Below are positions 52,293-61,768 of a DNA stretch of 64,000 nt, in pieces. Both the position numbers and the translations under genes were made by a program. The notes beneath the pieces are model-generated. The model saw only the letters and a program-made list of their open reading frames with translations, made no database searches and had not been told where the DNA came from. The stretch's first letter is position 1. Each line of letters opens with the position of its first letter. Source of the DNA: Yinghuangia elevatio (lineage in GTDB: Bacteria > Actinomycetota > Actinomycetes > Streptomycetales > Streptomycetaceae); NCBI RefSeq assembly GCF_040649515.1, contig NZ_JBEZFP010000020.1:1-64000 (forward strand), read 5' to 3'.

Positions 52293-52892
52293 ATGGCTTC
52301 CGAAGCGTTGCGCCGGGTCTTGTCCGACACCGGTGACCCGGACCCTCGCCCTCTTCCCGACCGGGTGGTGGAACTGCTCTGCAAGGTCGGGGCTCCACCG
52401 CGCCTCGCGGCGCACTTGCGGCTCGTGCACGACGTCGCCTGGCGAATCGTCAGATGGGTCGAACGGGAGTTCCCTGACCTGGAGTTCGATGCGGAGTCGG
52501 TGCTTTTCGGGGCGGCCGTCCACGACATCGGGAAGGCCGTGCACCGGGAGGAACTGTCCGGTCCCGGCCACGCACACGAGCTCGGCGGCTATGAACTCCT
52601 GTGCGATCACGGGGTGGAGGCCGAACTCGCGCGCTTCGCGTGTACGCACGGAACCTGGTCGGAACCTGGCCTGCCGCTCGAGGACCTTGTGGTGTGCCTC
52701 GCCGACAAGATCTGGAAGGGCGCCCGCATTCCGCTGCTGGAGGACCTGGTCGTCGACCGCCTGGTGTTGTCCGCCGGGGGCCGCGAGCGCTGGGCCGTGT
52801 TCGCCGCTCTCGACGACCTGCTCGACGACATCGCGGCGGACGCGGACCTGCGGCTCGCGTTCCAGGCACGGCACCCGGTGAGCGTCCGCTGA
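52293..52892 (+). CDS. HD-domain phosphohydrolase-like protein
   Basis: A 199-aa HD-superfamily protein. The metal ligands fit LRLVHDVAWRIV, then the HD pair in FGAAVHDIGKAVHREEL, and a late Asp (VCLADKIWKG). Such proteins cleave phosphate esters, often of nucleotides. TACCGT ends 6 nt before the ATG, so the transcript may be leaderless. Substrate unknown. Confidence 0.88.
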   Translation: MASEALRRVLSDTGDPDPRPLPDRVVELLCKVGAPPRLAAHLRLVHDVAWRIVRWVEREFPDLEFDAESVLFGAAVHDIGKAVHREELSGPGHAHELGGYELLCDHGVEAELARFACTHGTWSEPGLPLEDLVVCLADKIWKGARIPLLEDLVVDRLVLSAGGRERWAVFAALDDLLDDIAADADLRLAFQARHPVSVR

Positions 52893-53033
52893 GGGCCCGT
52901 CGGGTGCAACTGGCAAAGTGAGTGACGGGGGTGGCTGACGGGGGTGGCGGATCTGGCATAGGGTCGCCGCGCACGGCGCAAGGCGCACGGTCTGGTACGG
53001 GTCCGAGCACGTGGGCGACGGCGGGGAGTCGGA

Positions 53034-54674
53034 ATGCGGCGGTTGCGTCGCGGGGCGGAGCGGGCTTCGCAGGAGGCGGTTCCCTCCGGTAGCGCAGATG
53101 GCGCAGAGGTCGTGCCCTATGACGCGGGGTTCGGCGGCGACGCGTCCATCGCCAGGTCCCCGGCGACCGGCAGCGTGTTCGGAGTCGGGGTGGTGCTGCC
53201 CTCCATAGGTGGCCCTGCCGCGGACGCTTCCGGCGACGCGTCCGGCGCGTCCGACGCGGCCCCCGGAGGCGCCTCCGGCGGTGCGGCACGCGGCGCAGTC
53301 GGCAGCGGACGGCACGCACGCCCCCGTGGGAACCGCCCGCCGCGATCGTTCCGCACGAGGCTGCGCCGCCGCCGGTTGAGGGTGTTCGGCGGCGTCGGCC
53401 TCGTCGCCGTCCTACTCGGCGGGCTCCTGGCCGCGAGCGTGGCGCTGGCCCCGGTGTTCGGGGGCGGGGACGACGGGCGCAGGCCGTTCGGTGCCGGGAG
53501 CGGCGTACCGGCGGCGGCACCTCCGGACACGGCCGGGTCGGGCTACTTCCGGGTGGAGCAGGGGCAGGACGGCCGTTGGTTGTTCCGCACGCCCGACGGC
53601 CGACCGTTCTACTCGATCGGCGTCAACGCGGTGCGCACCCGGGAGGACCTCGAACGCGGCACCGGACGCTGCCCCTACTGCGAGGCCGTCGCGAACCGGT
53701 TTCCCGACCCGGTGGAGTGGGTCGAGACCACCACGCGGCGCCTGGACGAGTGGGGGTTCAACACGTTGGGCGCGTGGTCGGAGAGCGACCTGTTCAGCGC
53801 GCGGTTCGCGTACACGCCGGTGCTCGACCTGAGTTCGTCGATTCCCGCCGGATCCGCCGCTCGGGACTGGTTCGACCCGGCGTTCGCCGCGCACGTGGCG
53901 GACGTCGTCCGGGTGAAGGCCATGCCGCGCTCGACCGATCCGAATCTGCTCGGCTGGTTCCTGGACGACGAACTGCACTGGGGTCCCGACGGCGTGGCCC
54001 CGACGACCCTCCTGGACGAGTACCTGGCACGACCGGAGGGCACGCCGGGCCGGGCTGCGGCCGAGGCCCGGCGCGGAGATCCCCAGGGCTTCCTGCAGGA
54101 CGCGGCGAAGCGGTACTTCGAGGTGACGACGGGCGCGTTGCGGGCGGGGGACCCGAATCACCTGATCCTCGGCGTCCGCGCGACGTCGCACACCACACCG
54201 CCCGAAGTGGTTCGGACGGCCGGGGCGTTCGTGGACGTGTTCTCGGTCAACGCGTACCGTCCGACCCCCGAGGCCGAGGCGGTGTTCGCGCAGGCGGGCG
54301 GCTCGGTGGTGCCGGTGACGCCGGACCTGCGCGACTTCCACACCCTGAGCGGACGCCCGGTGCTGGTCACCGAGTTCTCCTCGCGCGCGGCGGACGCGGG
54401 CGTGCCCAACACGGTGCCCGACGGGCTGCCGGTGGAGGCGACGCAGGACGCCCGGGCCGAACGCTACGGCGAGTACGTGGGCCCGTTGTTCGCCGCGCCG
54501 TGGGTGGTGGGCCACCACTGGTACCGGTACGCCGACTCGCCGCCGGGCGGCCGGGTGCTGCCCGACGACGGGCAGAACAGCAACTTCGGGCTCGTGTCGG
54601 TCGACGACGTGCCCTGGGAGCCGCTGGTCTCGCGCATCGCCGCGACGAACGCCGGGGCCCCGGGCCGCGGGTGA
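53034..54674 (+). CDS. membrane-anchored glycoside-hydrolase-like protein
   Basis: A 546-aa protein. Residues 1-115 are a disordered Ala/Gly/Ser and Arg-rich cytosolic part. One transmembrane helix is at about 118-142. The rest is extracytoplasmic: WLFRTPDGRPFYSIGVNAVRTRED, LDEWGFNTLGAWSE, GWFLDDELHWGPD and VLVTEFSSRAADAG. This resembles clan GH-A (TIM-barrel) glycosidases of the agarase-like type. Glu in DDELHWG is a candidate acid/base and Glu in VTEFSS a candidate nucleophile. Substrate unknown. ATG 53034 has GGGAG upstream. Confidence 0.75.
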   Translation: MRRLRRGAERASQEAVPSGSADGAEVVPYDAGFGGDASIARSPATGSVFGVGVVLPSIGGPAADASGDASGASDAAPGGASGGAARGAVGSGRHARPRGNRPPRSFRTRLRRRRLRVFGGVGLVAVLLGGLLAASVALAPVFGGGDDGRRPFGAGSGVPAAAPPDTAGSGYFRVEQGQDGRWLFRTPDGRPFYSIGVNAVRTREDLERGTGRCPYCEAVANRFPDPVEWVETTTRRLDEWGFNTLGAWSESDLFSARFAYTPVLDLSSSIPAGSAARDWFDPAFAAHVADVVRVKAMPRSTDPNLLGWFLDDELHWGPDGVAPTTLLDEYLARPEGTPGRAAAEARRGDPQGFLQDAAKRYFEVTTGALRAGDPNHLILGVRATSHTTPPEVVRTAGAFVDVFSVNAYRPTPEAEAVFAQAGGSVVPVTPDLRDFHTLSGRPVLVTEFSSRAADAGVPNTVPDGLPVEATQDARAERYGEYVGPLFAAPWVVGHHWYRYADSPPGGRVLPDDGQNSNFGLVSVDDVPWEPLVSRIAATNAGAPGRG

Positions 54675-54694
54675 CTCGCGGTTAGGATCCCGGT

Positions 54695-55078
54695 ATGACT
54701 TCCTTGGTGCGCCATGTGACGTTCGACTGCCGCGATCCGTACGCCCTCGCGGGATTCTGGGCCGAAGCGGTCGGCGGCAAGCGGTCCGACGAGGACGCGC
54801 CGGGCGACGACGAGGTCCTGGTCGAGAACACGTCGGTCGGCCTGCTGTTCATCCGCGTCCCGGAGGGCAAGGAGATCAAGAACCGCCTGCACCTGGACCT
54901 CCAGCCGCAGGACCGCAGCCGCGACGAGGAGGTCGACCGGCTGGTCGCGCTCGGAGCGAAGCTGGCCGACGACCGCCGCCGCCCCGACGGGACCGGGTGG
55001 GCGGTCCTGGCCGACCCCGAGGGCAACGAGTTCTGCGTCGAGCGCAGCGTGGCCGAGCGGTCCGCGACGGGCGGCTGA
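54695..55078 (+). CDS. VOC-family (glyoxalase-like) protein
   Basis: A 127-aa vicinal-oxygen-chelate protein: VRHVTFDCRDPYALAGFWAEAVGG at the start and LADPEGNEFCVERS at the end. These are the two beta-alpha-beta-beta-beta halves of a glyoxalase-like fold. TAGGAT ends 6 nt before the ATG with no ribosome-binding site, so it is probably leaderless. Reaction unknown. Confidence 0.88.
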   Translation: MTSLVRHVTFDCRDPYALAGFWAEAVGGKRSDEDAPGDDEVLVENTSVGLLFIRVPEGKEIKNRLHLDLQPQDRSRDEEVDRLVALGAKLADDRRRPDGTGWAVLADPEGNEFCVERSVAERSATGG

Positions 55079-55198
55079 ACGGCGTCTTCAGGCTCCGTCC
55101 TGCCCACGCCGCGCCCACGCCACGCCCGCTCCGTGCCCGCTCCGTGCCCGCGCCGCGCGCCGCGGAGCGTGAAGACCCGACCTCACGGGACAGAACGC

Positions 55199-56227
<1,029 letters not shown>

Positions 56228-56316
56228 GGATCACTCCTCCTCGGGCCTGCGCCCGTTTTCGTACCGATGGACGGCCGCCCGCGGAGCGCCGGGGTTGGCG
56301 TCCACGGTCGGCGAAC

Positions 56317-56428
56317 CGCGGTCGGCGTACCGCGGTCGGCGTACCGCGGTCGGCGTACCGCGGTCGGCGTACCGCGGTCGGCGTACCGCGGTCGGCGTAC
56401 CGCGGTCGGCGTACCGCGGTCGGCGTGC
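56317..56428. repeat. eight-copy 14-bp tandem array
   Basis: Seven perfect copies of cgcggtcggcgtac and one with a single change run end to end, plus a degenerate preceding copy at 56304. The array fills the gap between the aldehyde dehydrogenase stop (56432) and the LLM gene start. It contains the GGTCGGC heptamer seen elsewhere. Confidence 0.9.
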
Positions 56429-56431
56429 CGG

Positions 56432-57856
56432 TCAGCGCGCCCGGTGGATCACGCGCGTCTCGGTGAAGCCGTAAAGACCCCACGGTCCGTTCTCCACGCC
56501 GATGCCGCTCCACTTTGCCCCGCCGAACGGCTGCGCGGGAGACAGCGACAGGTGCGTGTTGACCCACGCGGTGCCGACGTCGAGGCGGGCGGCGACGTCG
56601 GCGGCGCGGTCGCCGTCGCCGGACCACACCGATCCGCCGAGGCCGAAACGCCCGGCGTTGACGCGCTCGACCGTCGCCTCCAGGTCGCGGTACGCCACGA
56701 CCGGCAGCGCCGGGCCGAACTGCTCCTCGTCGACGATGCGCGCGCCGTCCGACAGGCCCGCGAGGACCGTCGGCTCGAAGAAGTACCCGCCGCCTTCGCC
56801 GACGGTGAGCGCGCTGCCGCCCGCCGCGGCCTTGGCGCCGCCCGCGAGCGCGTCGGCGACCAGGCCGCTGACCCGCTCGTACTGCGGCCGGTTGTTGACC
56901 GGGCCGAGCTGCACGCCTTCGGTGGTGCCCTCGCCGACCTTGACCGCGCGGGCCTGCGCGGCCAGCGCCTCGACGAGGTCGTCGTGCAGCGCCTCGGGGA
57001 CGTACACGCGCTTGACCGCGGCGCAGACCTGCCCGTTGTTGGCGAACGCGCTCCAGAAGATCTTCCCGGCGATCGCCGAGACGTCGGCGTCGTCGAGCAC
57101 GATCGCGGCGTCGTTGCCGCCCAGTTCGAGGGTCACGCGCTTGAGGTCGGGCGCGGCCGACGCGGCCACGTGCTTGCCGGTCTCGACGGACCCGGTGAAG
57201 CTGATCTTGCGGGCCAGCGGGTGCGAGGTCATCCAGCGGCCGAGCTCGTCGCCGCCGCTCACCGCGTTGACGACGCCGGCGGGCAGGACGTCGCGCAGGA
57301 TCTCGCCGATCAGGAGGGTCGACAGCGGCGTGTACGGGGACGGCTTGATCACCACGGTGTTGCCGGCCCGCAGCGCCGGGGCGATCTTCCAGAACGCCAT
57401 CGTCAGCGGGAAGTTCCACGGGGTGATGGCGGCGACCGGGCCGAGCGGGCGGCGGACCACCTCGACGAGGCTGTTCTCGTCGTCCTTGATGATCTCGCGC
57501 GGCAGCTCCAGGTCGGCGTAGTAGTTCAGCCAGGCGGCGCCGGTGTGCACCTCGCGTACCGCGTCGCCGAGGGGCTTGCCCTGCTCGGCGGTGAGGATCG
57601 GCGCGATGTCGTTCGCGCGCTCGACTATCGCCTTCGCGCACGCGCGCAGCGCCTCGCGGCGGGCGTCCTCGTCGCGCCGCCAGGTGGTGAAGGCGTTCGC
57701 GGCGGCGTCGAACGCGGCGTCGAGCTGCTCGCGCGTGCAGTCCGGGGCCTCGGCGAAGACGGCTCCGGTGGCGGGGTTGACGACACCGATCGTGGCGGAA
57801 GCGGTCGCGGCGGCTCCGCCGATGGTCATGCCGGGGGCGGTGAGGGCCTGCGTCAT
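56432..57856 (-). CDS. aldehyde dehydrogenase family protein
   Basis: A 474-aa NAD(P)-dependent aldehyde dehydrogenase. ITPWNFPLTMAFWK and KPSPYTPLSTLLIGE bind the cofactor, FTGSVETGKHVAASAA follows, catalytic Glu is in LELGGNDAAIV, and catalytic Cys is in NNGQVCAAVKRVY. It oxidises an aldehyde to a carboxylic acid, which could feed the ligases here. GGAGA lies 6 nt upstream of the ATG. The stop abuts the 14-bp array. Confidence 0.93.
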   Translation of the reverse strand: MTQALTAPGMTIGGAAATASATIGVVNPATGAVFAEAPDCTREQLDAAFDAAANAFTTWRRDEDARREALRACAKAIVERANDIAPILTAEQGKPLGDAVREVHTGAAWLNYYADLELPREIIKDDENSLVEVVRRPLGPVAAITPWNFPLTMAFWKIAPALRAGNTVVIKPSPYTPLSTLLIGEILRDVLPAGVVNAVSGGDELGRWMTSHPLARKISFTGSVETGKHVAASAAPDLKRVTLELGGNDAAIVLDDADVSAIAGKIFWSAFANNGQVCAAVKRVYVPEALHDDLVEALAAQARAVKVGEGTTEGVQLGPVNNRPQYERVSGLVADALAGGAKAAAGGSALTVGEGGGYFFEPTVLAGLSDGARIVDEEQFGPALPVVAYRDLEATVERVNAGRFGLGGSVWSGDGDRAADVAARLDVGTAWVNTHLSLSPAQPFGGAKWSGIGVENGPWGLYGFTETRVIHRAR

Positions 57857-58125
57857 GGGTGTCTCCGTTCGCTGGGTGGTGGTGCGTTCGGCGTGGTCTC
57901 CGGGGAGGCCGTGCCGGGTGAGGCAATCGCTGGAGGCGACGATTGCCGCACAGCCGTACGAAGTCCAGAGCGTGCGGTGTGAAGTCCGCCGGGGCCGACG
58001 ATTCCCCGGTCGGTGGCCGTCGGTGCAGATCCGTGCCGGTCGGCGCTTCCGAACGGCCCTCGTCCGGCCCGGGTTTTGCTCCCGACCGAATGGTCGAATT
58101 TCCGTCCTGTCAGTCGGTTCACATC

Positions 58126-58156
58126 TTGACAGCCCGGACCCCGGGCGGGCTAGGGT
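58126..58156 (+). promoter_or_regulatory. promoter of the thiolase gene
   Basis: TTGACA (58126-58131) and TAGGGT (58151-58156) are separated by 19 nt, close to a housekeeping promoter though slightly long. The expected start site falls inside the perfect palindrome at 58160. Confidence 0.45.
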
Positions 58157-58159
58157 GGG

Positions 58160-58175
58160 TTGAACGATCGTTCAA
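58160..58175. promoter_or_regulatory. perfect TetR-type palindrome at the thiolase start site
   Basis: TTGAACGATCGTTCAA is a perfect 16-bp palindrome containing AACGATCGTT. It starts 4 bp past the -10 element, an ideal repressor position. Confidence 0.65.
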
Positions 58176-58204
58176 TAACTCTGCGTCGAGGGAGACTCCG
58201 CCCC

Positions 58205-59395
58205 ATGGCCACCGCAGTGATCGTCGATGCCGTACGCACCGCCTCCGGCAAAGGCAAGCCCGGGGGAGCACTGTCCGGCACGCACCCCGTCGCCCTCCTC
58301 GCGGACGTGCTCCGGCAGCTGGTCGACCGCAACGACCTCGACCCCGCGCTGATCGACGACGTCATCACCGGATGCGTCTCGCAGGGCGGCGACCAGGCAC
58401 TCAACATCGCCCGCAACGCGGTGCTCGCGGCCGGCTTCCCCGAATCCGTGCCGGGCACCACCGTCGACCGGCAGTGCGGGTCCAGCCAGCAGGCCGCGCA
58501 CTTCGCCGCGCAGGGCGTGATCGCCGGAGCGTACGACATCGCCATCGCGGCCGGCGTCGAGTCGATGAGCCGGGTGCCCATGGGCTTCACCGCACAGGGC
58601 CGCAACCCGTTCGAACCACTCGCCGCGCGCTACCCGGACGGGCTCGTCCCGCAGGGCTACTCGGCCGAACTGATCGCCGCCCGCTGGAAGTTCGACCGGG
58701 AGACGCTGGACGAGTTCTCCGCGCGATCGCACCGGCTCGCCGCCGAGGCCGCCGCGTCAGGGGCTTTCGACCGCGAGATCGTGCCGATCCACGTGGTGGG
58801 CACGGACGGCACCGACATCGCGTTCACGCGGGACGAGACGGTACGGGCGTCCACCACCACCGAGGGCCTCGCGGGGCTGAAGCCCGCGTTCTGCAACGAG
58901 GCGATGAGCGCCCGCTTCCCCGAGATCAACTGGCACATCACGCCCGGCAATTCATCGCCGCTCACGGACGGCGCCTCCGCGGTGCTCATCATGAGCGAGG
59001 ACATGGCGAACCGGCTCGGCCTGACGCCGCGTGCCCGCTTCCACACCTTCGCGGTGACGGGCGACGACCCGCTGCTCATGCTGACCGGCGTCATCCCGGC
59101 CACGCGCAAGGTCCTGGAACGGTCCGGGCTCTCGATCGACGACATCGACGTCTTCGAGGTCAACGAGGCGTTCGCGCCGGTCCCGCTGGCCTGGGCCAAG
59201 GACACCGGGGCCGACCTGGAGAAGACCAACATCCGGGGCGGCGCGATCGCGATCGGCCACCCGCTCGGCGCGTCCGGCGGCCGGATCCTGGCCACGATGC
59301 TGGGCGTTCTGGAGTCGACCGGCGGCCGCTACGGCCTCCAGACGATGTGCGAAGGCGGCGGCATGGCCAACGCCACCATCATCGAACGCCTTTGA
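58205..59395 (+). CDS. acetyl-CoA acyltransferase (thiolase)
   Basis: A 396-aa thiolase that cleaves 3-ketoacyl-CoA (or joins two acetyl-CoA). Catalytic residues are Cys91 (DRQCGSS), His352 (IGHPLGASG) and Cys382 (CEGGGMAN). ATG 58205 follows GAGGGAG; an in-frame ATG at 58160 lies within the promoter palindrome and is rejected. It could supply the final step for the acyl-CoA operon at 2.5-12 kb, which lacks its own thiolase (inference). Confidence 0.94.
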   Translation: MATAVIVDAVRTASGKGKPGGALSGTHPVALLADVLRQLVDRNDLDPALIDDVITGCVSQGGDQALNIARNAVLAAGFPESVPGTTVDRQCGSSQQAAHFAAQGVIAGAYDIAIAAGVESMSRVPMGFTAQGRNPFEPLAARYPDGLVPQGYSAELIAARWKFDRETLDEFSARSHRLAAEAAASGAFDREIVPIHVVGTDGTDIAFTRDETVRASTTTEGLAGLKPAFCNEAMSARFPEINWHITPGNSSPLTDGASAVLIMSEDMANRLGLTPRARFHTFAVTGDDPLLMLTGVIPATRKVLERSGLSIDDIDVFEVNEAFAPVPLAWAKDTGADLEKTNIRGGAIAIGHPLGASGGRILATMLGVLESTGGRYGLQTMCEGGGMANATIIERL

Positions 59396-59694
59396 TTCTC
59401 TTCGGAGTCGCGCCGACCTGTTCCTGAGCGGCTCCGCACCTGGCCGGTTCGCCGGGTCGGGCGGCACGAGCGGCAATGGGAACGTGGCGGCGCCGCCGCC
59501 CGCCGGGCGGGCATCGCGTGAGGGGACAGGAACGCGGGGGTGCGTGAGGCCGGGGCTCGCGTACCCCCGCTCCCCGTCGGGCCGTTCGGGTACGTGGTGT
59601 GGTCGGCCCGGCGATGCTGTCGTCGGTGTCGTCACTTGTTGTGTCGCCTTGGTGTTGTCGTCTGTAGGGTCCGGCTCCTGTCGAGGAGGCGCTC

Positions 59695-60843
59695 GTGCGT
59701 ACACCGGTCACCGAACTGCTGGGCATCGAACTGCCGTTGCTGGCGTTCAGCCACTGCCGCGATGTCGTCGCCGCGGTCACGAACGCCGGCGGGTTCGGCG
59801 TGCTCGGGGCCGCGTCGCACACACCGGAACAACTGGAGCACGAACTCGACTGGATCGACGCCCACGTCGCCGGGCGCCCGTACGGCGTCGACCTCATCGC
59901 GCCCGCCACCTACGCAGGCAAGGGCGAGGGCGGCGATCCGGTGGGACTGTGGGAGCGCATCCCGGCCGCACACCGCGAGTTCGTCGACGACCTGCTCACC
60001 GCACACGGTGTCGAACCGCCCGAACCACCGCCCGTCGGACGCCGACGCCGTCCGGGACTGACCGAGGAACACGCCCGCGACTGCCTCGACATCGCGTTCG
60101 CGCACCCGATCCGACTGATCGCGAACGCGCTCGGCGTCCCGCCGGACTACATGGTCGCGCGCGGCAAGGCCGAAGGGGTGGCCGTCGCCGCCCTCGTCGG
60201 CACCCGCCACCACGCGGTACGCCAGGTCGAGGCCGGCGTCGACCTCATCGTCGCGCAGGGGACCGAGGCGGGCGGGCATGTCGGCGAAGTGGCGACCATG
60301 GTGCTGGTGCCCGAAGTCGTCGACGCCGTGGCCGAGGCCGCGGCGGCGCACGGCGAAGAACCGGTTCCCGTGCTGGCGGCCGGGGGCATCGTCAACGGCG
60401 CCCAGATGGCGGCGGCACTGGCTCTCGGTGCGGCAGGTGTGTGGACCGGATCGGTATGGCTCACCTGCGAGGAGGCCGAGACCGCGCCCGCCACCAAGGC
60501 CAAGTTCGTCGCCGCGACTTCCGGCGACACCGTGCGCTCGCGCTCGCGTACCGGCAAGCCGTGCCGGCAACTTCGTTCGGCGTGGACCGAGGCGTGGGAC
60601 GGGCCGGACGCGCCGCCCGCGCTGCCGATGCCGATCCAGTCCCTGATCAGCGAACCCGCGCTGCGCCGCGTGGACCGGCTCGCGGAGGGCGGGCACGAGG
60701 GGGCGCGGGAGTTGGCGACGTACTTCGTCGGGCAGGGTGTCGGGATGATGAACCGGGTGCGGCCCGCGCGCGAGGTCGTCTACTCGATGGCCGAGGAGTT
60801 CGCCGAGGCCGTCGAGCGCGCGGCGGCGTTCCTGGAGGAGTGA
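59695..60843 (+). CDS. nitronate monooxygenase family protein
   Basis: A 382-aa FMN-dependent TIM-barrel protein. FMN contacts are in IVAQGTEAGGHVGEV and VLAAGGIVNGAQMAAALALGA. It resembles NPD/FabK-like proteins annotated as nitronate monooxygenase; enoyl reductase activity is an alternative. GTG 59695 follows GAGGAGG. Same direction as the thiolase, with a 299-nt gap. Confidence 0.88.
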   Translation: MRTPVTELLGIELPLLAFSHCRDVVAAVTNAGGFGVLGAASHTPEQLEHELDWIDAHVAGRPYGVDLIAPATYAGKGEGGDPVGLWERIPAAHREFVDDLLTAHGVEPPEPPPVGRRRRPGLTEEHARDCLDIAFAHPIRLIANALGVPPDYMVARGKAEGVAVAALVGTRHHAVRQVEAGVDLIVAQGTEAGGHVGEVATMVLVPEVVDAVAEAAAAHGEEPVPVLAAGGIVNGAQMAAALALGAAGVWTGSVWLTCEEAETAPATKAKFVAATSGDTVRSRSRTGKPCRQLRSAWTEAWDGPDAPPALPMPIQSLISEPALRRVDRLAEGGHEGARELATYFVGQGVGMMNRVRPAREVVYSMAEEFAEAVERAAAFLEE

Positions 60844-60948
60844 GCGTTCCGGGAGCGACCTGTTGCCGAGGACGGCGACGCCGGTCCGGCGAGGCGGGTG
60901 CGGTGCAGGTGCGGGGATGTCGGGTGCGGGATGTCGGCTGCGGCGGAG

Positions 60949-61584
60949 TCAGCCCTTGGGACGGTGGCCGACGCTCGCGAGTGCGATCTCGACGTACCGG
61001 TCCGCGATCTGCTGGGGCGTCAGCGGGCCGTCGAGCCGGTACCAGTTGGCCACCGCCTGCGCCATCGTGAGCACGGCGCGCCCCGCATCTACCGGGTACG
61101 GCGTGGTGAACTCGCCCATCTCCACCGCGTCGCGGACGCTGGACTGCACCAGCGCTTCCAACTCGTCGCGCAAGCCGATGTAGTGCGCCCGGTTCTCCGG
61201 CTCCAGGCTGCGCGTCTCGGTGTCGAGGAACGCCATCGGCGCGCGGTTGGCCATGTAGAGCACGATGCACTCGACGAGTGACGAGAAGCGGTCGACCGGG
61301 TGGTCGCCGGCCTCGGCCACGGCGGTACGGCAGCGGCCCAGCACCGCGTTCATCGAACCCAGCAGCAATTCGACGAGCAGCGCCTGCTTGTTCTGGTAGT
61401 GGTAGTAGAGCGCCGGCACCGTGACGCCGACGCGGCGCGCGATGTCGCGGACCGTCGTGCCGTGGTAGCCGTGTTCGTCGAAGGCGTCCAGGGATGCGGC
61501 CAGGATCGGCGGCAGCCTGATCGGCTCGTACGTACGCCAGTCGGTGTGGCCGTCGGCCCGCAGATCTGTCACCAGCTCGGCCAT
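60949..61584 (-). CDS. TetR-family transcriptional regulator
   Basis: A 211-aa TetR repressor. The HTH reads ILAASLDAFDEHGYHGTTVRDIARRVGVTVPALYYHYQNKQALL. GGAGG lies 7 nt upstream of the ATG. The C-terminal domain (YMANRAPMAFLDTETRSLEPENRAHY) is of the type found in mycobacterial KstR2-like or acyl-CoA-responsive regulators. An operator TAGCGAGCGTTCGCTA lies 58 bp upstream, so it is probably autoregulated. Confidence 0.9.
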   Translation of the reverse strand: MAELVTDLRADGHTDWRTYEPIRLPPILAASLDAFDEHGYHGTTVRDIARRVGVTVPALYYHYQNKQALLVELLLGSMNAVLGRCRTAVAEAGDHPVDRFSSLVECIVLYMANRAPMAFLDTETRSLEPENRAHYIGLRDELEALVQSSVRDAVEMGEFTTPYPVDAGRAVLTMAQAVANWYRLDGPLTPQQIADRYVEIALASVGHRPKG

Positions 61585-61641
61585 CGCACGTCCTCCGATT
61601 CACCGCTGCCCGCCCGCGACGCGGGGGTTCGGTCGAGAGTC

Positions 61642-61657
61642 TAGCGAGCGTTCGCTA
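61642..61657. promoter_or_regulatory. TetR operator palindrome
   Basis: TAGCGA and TCGCTA are perfect 6-bp arms around GCGT. The other strand contains AACGCTCGCT, identical to the 34434 half-site. It sits upstream of the TetR gene. Confidence 0.6.
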
Positions 61658-61768
61658 CGGGTAGCCGGGGGAGACGGTGTGATCAAGGTGATCTTTGACG
61701 CACCGTCAGACCACGCTACGCGCACCGGGGAGGAGGGCCCAGAGGCGGAGGGACCCGCCGTGAACCCG

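Noticed and set aside
56317..56428. CRISPR array
   Set aside because: The 14-bp units are contiguous with no spacers and no cas genes are present; it is a simple tandem repeat.
58160..58204. Earlier start of the thiolase at ATG 58160
   Set aside because: That codon lies in the promoter palindrome. ATG 58205 has the ribosome-binding site, and the family's N-terminus begins there.
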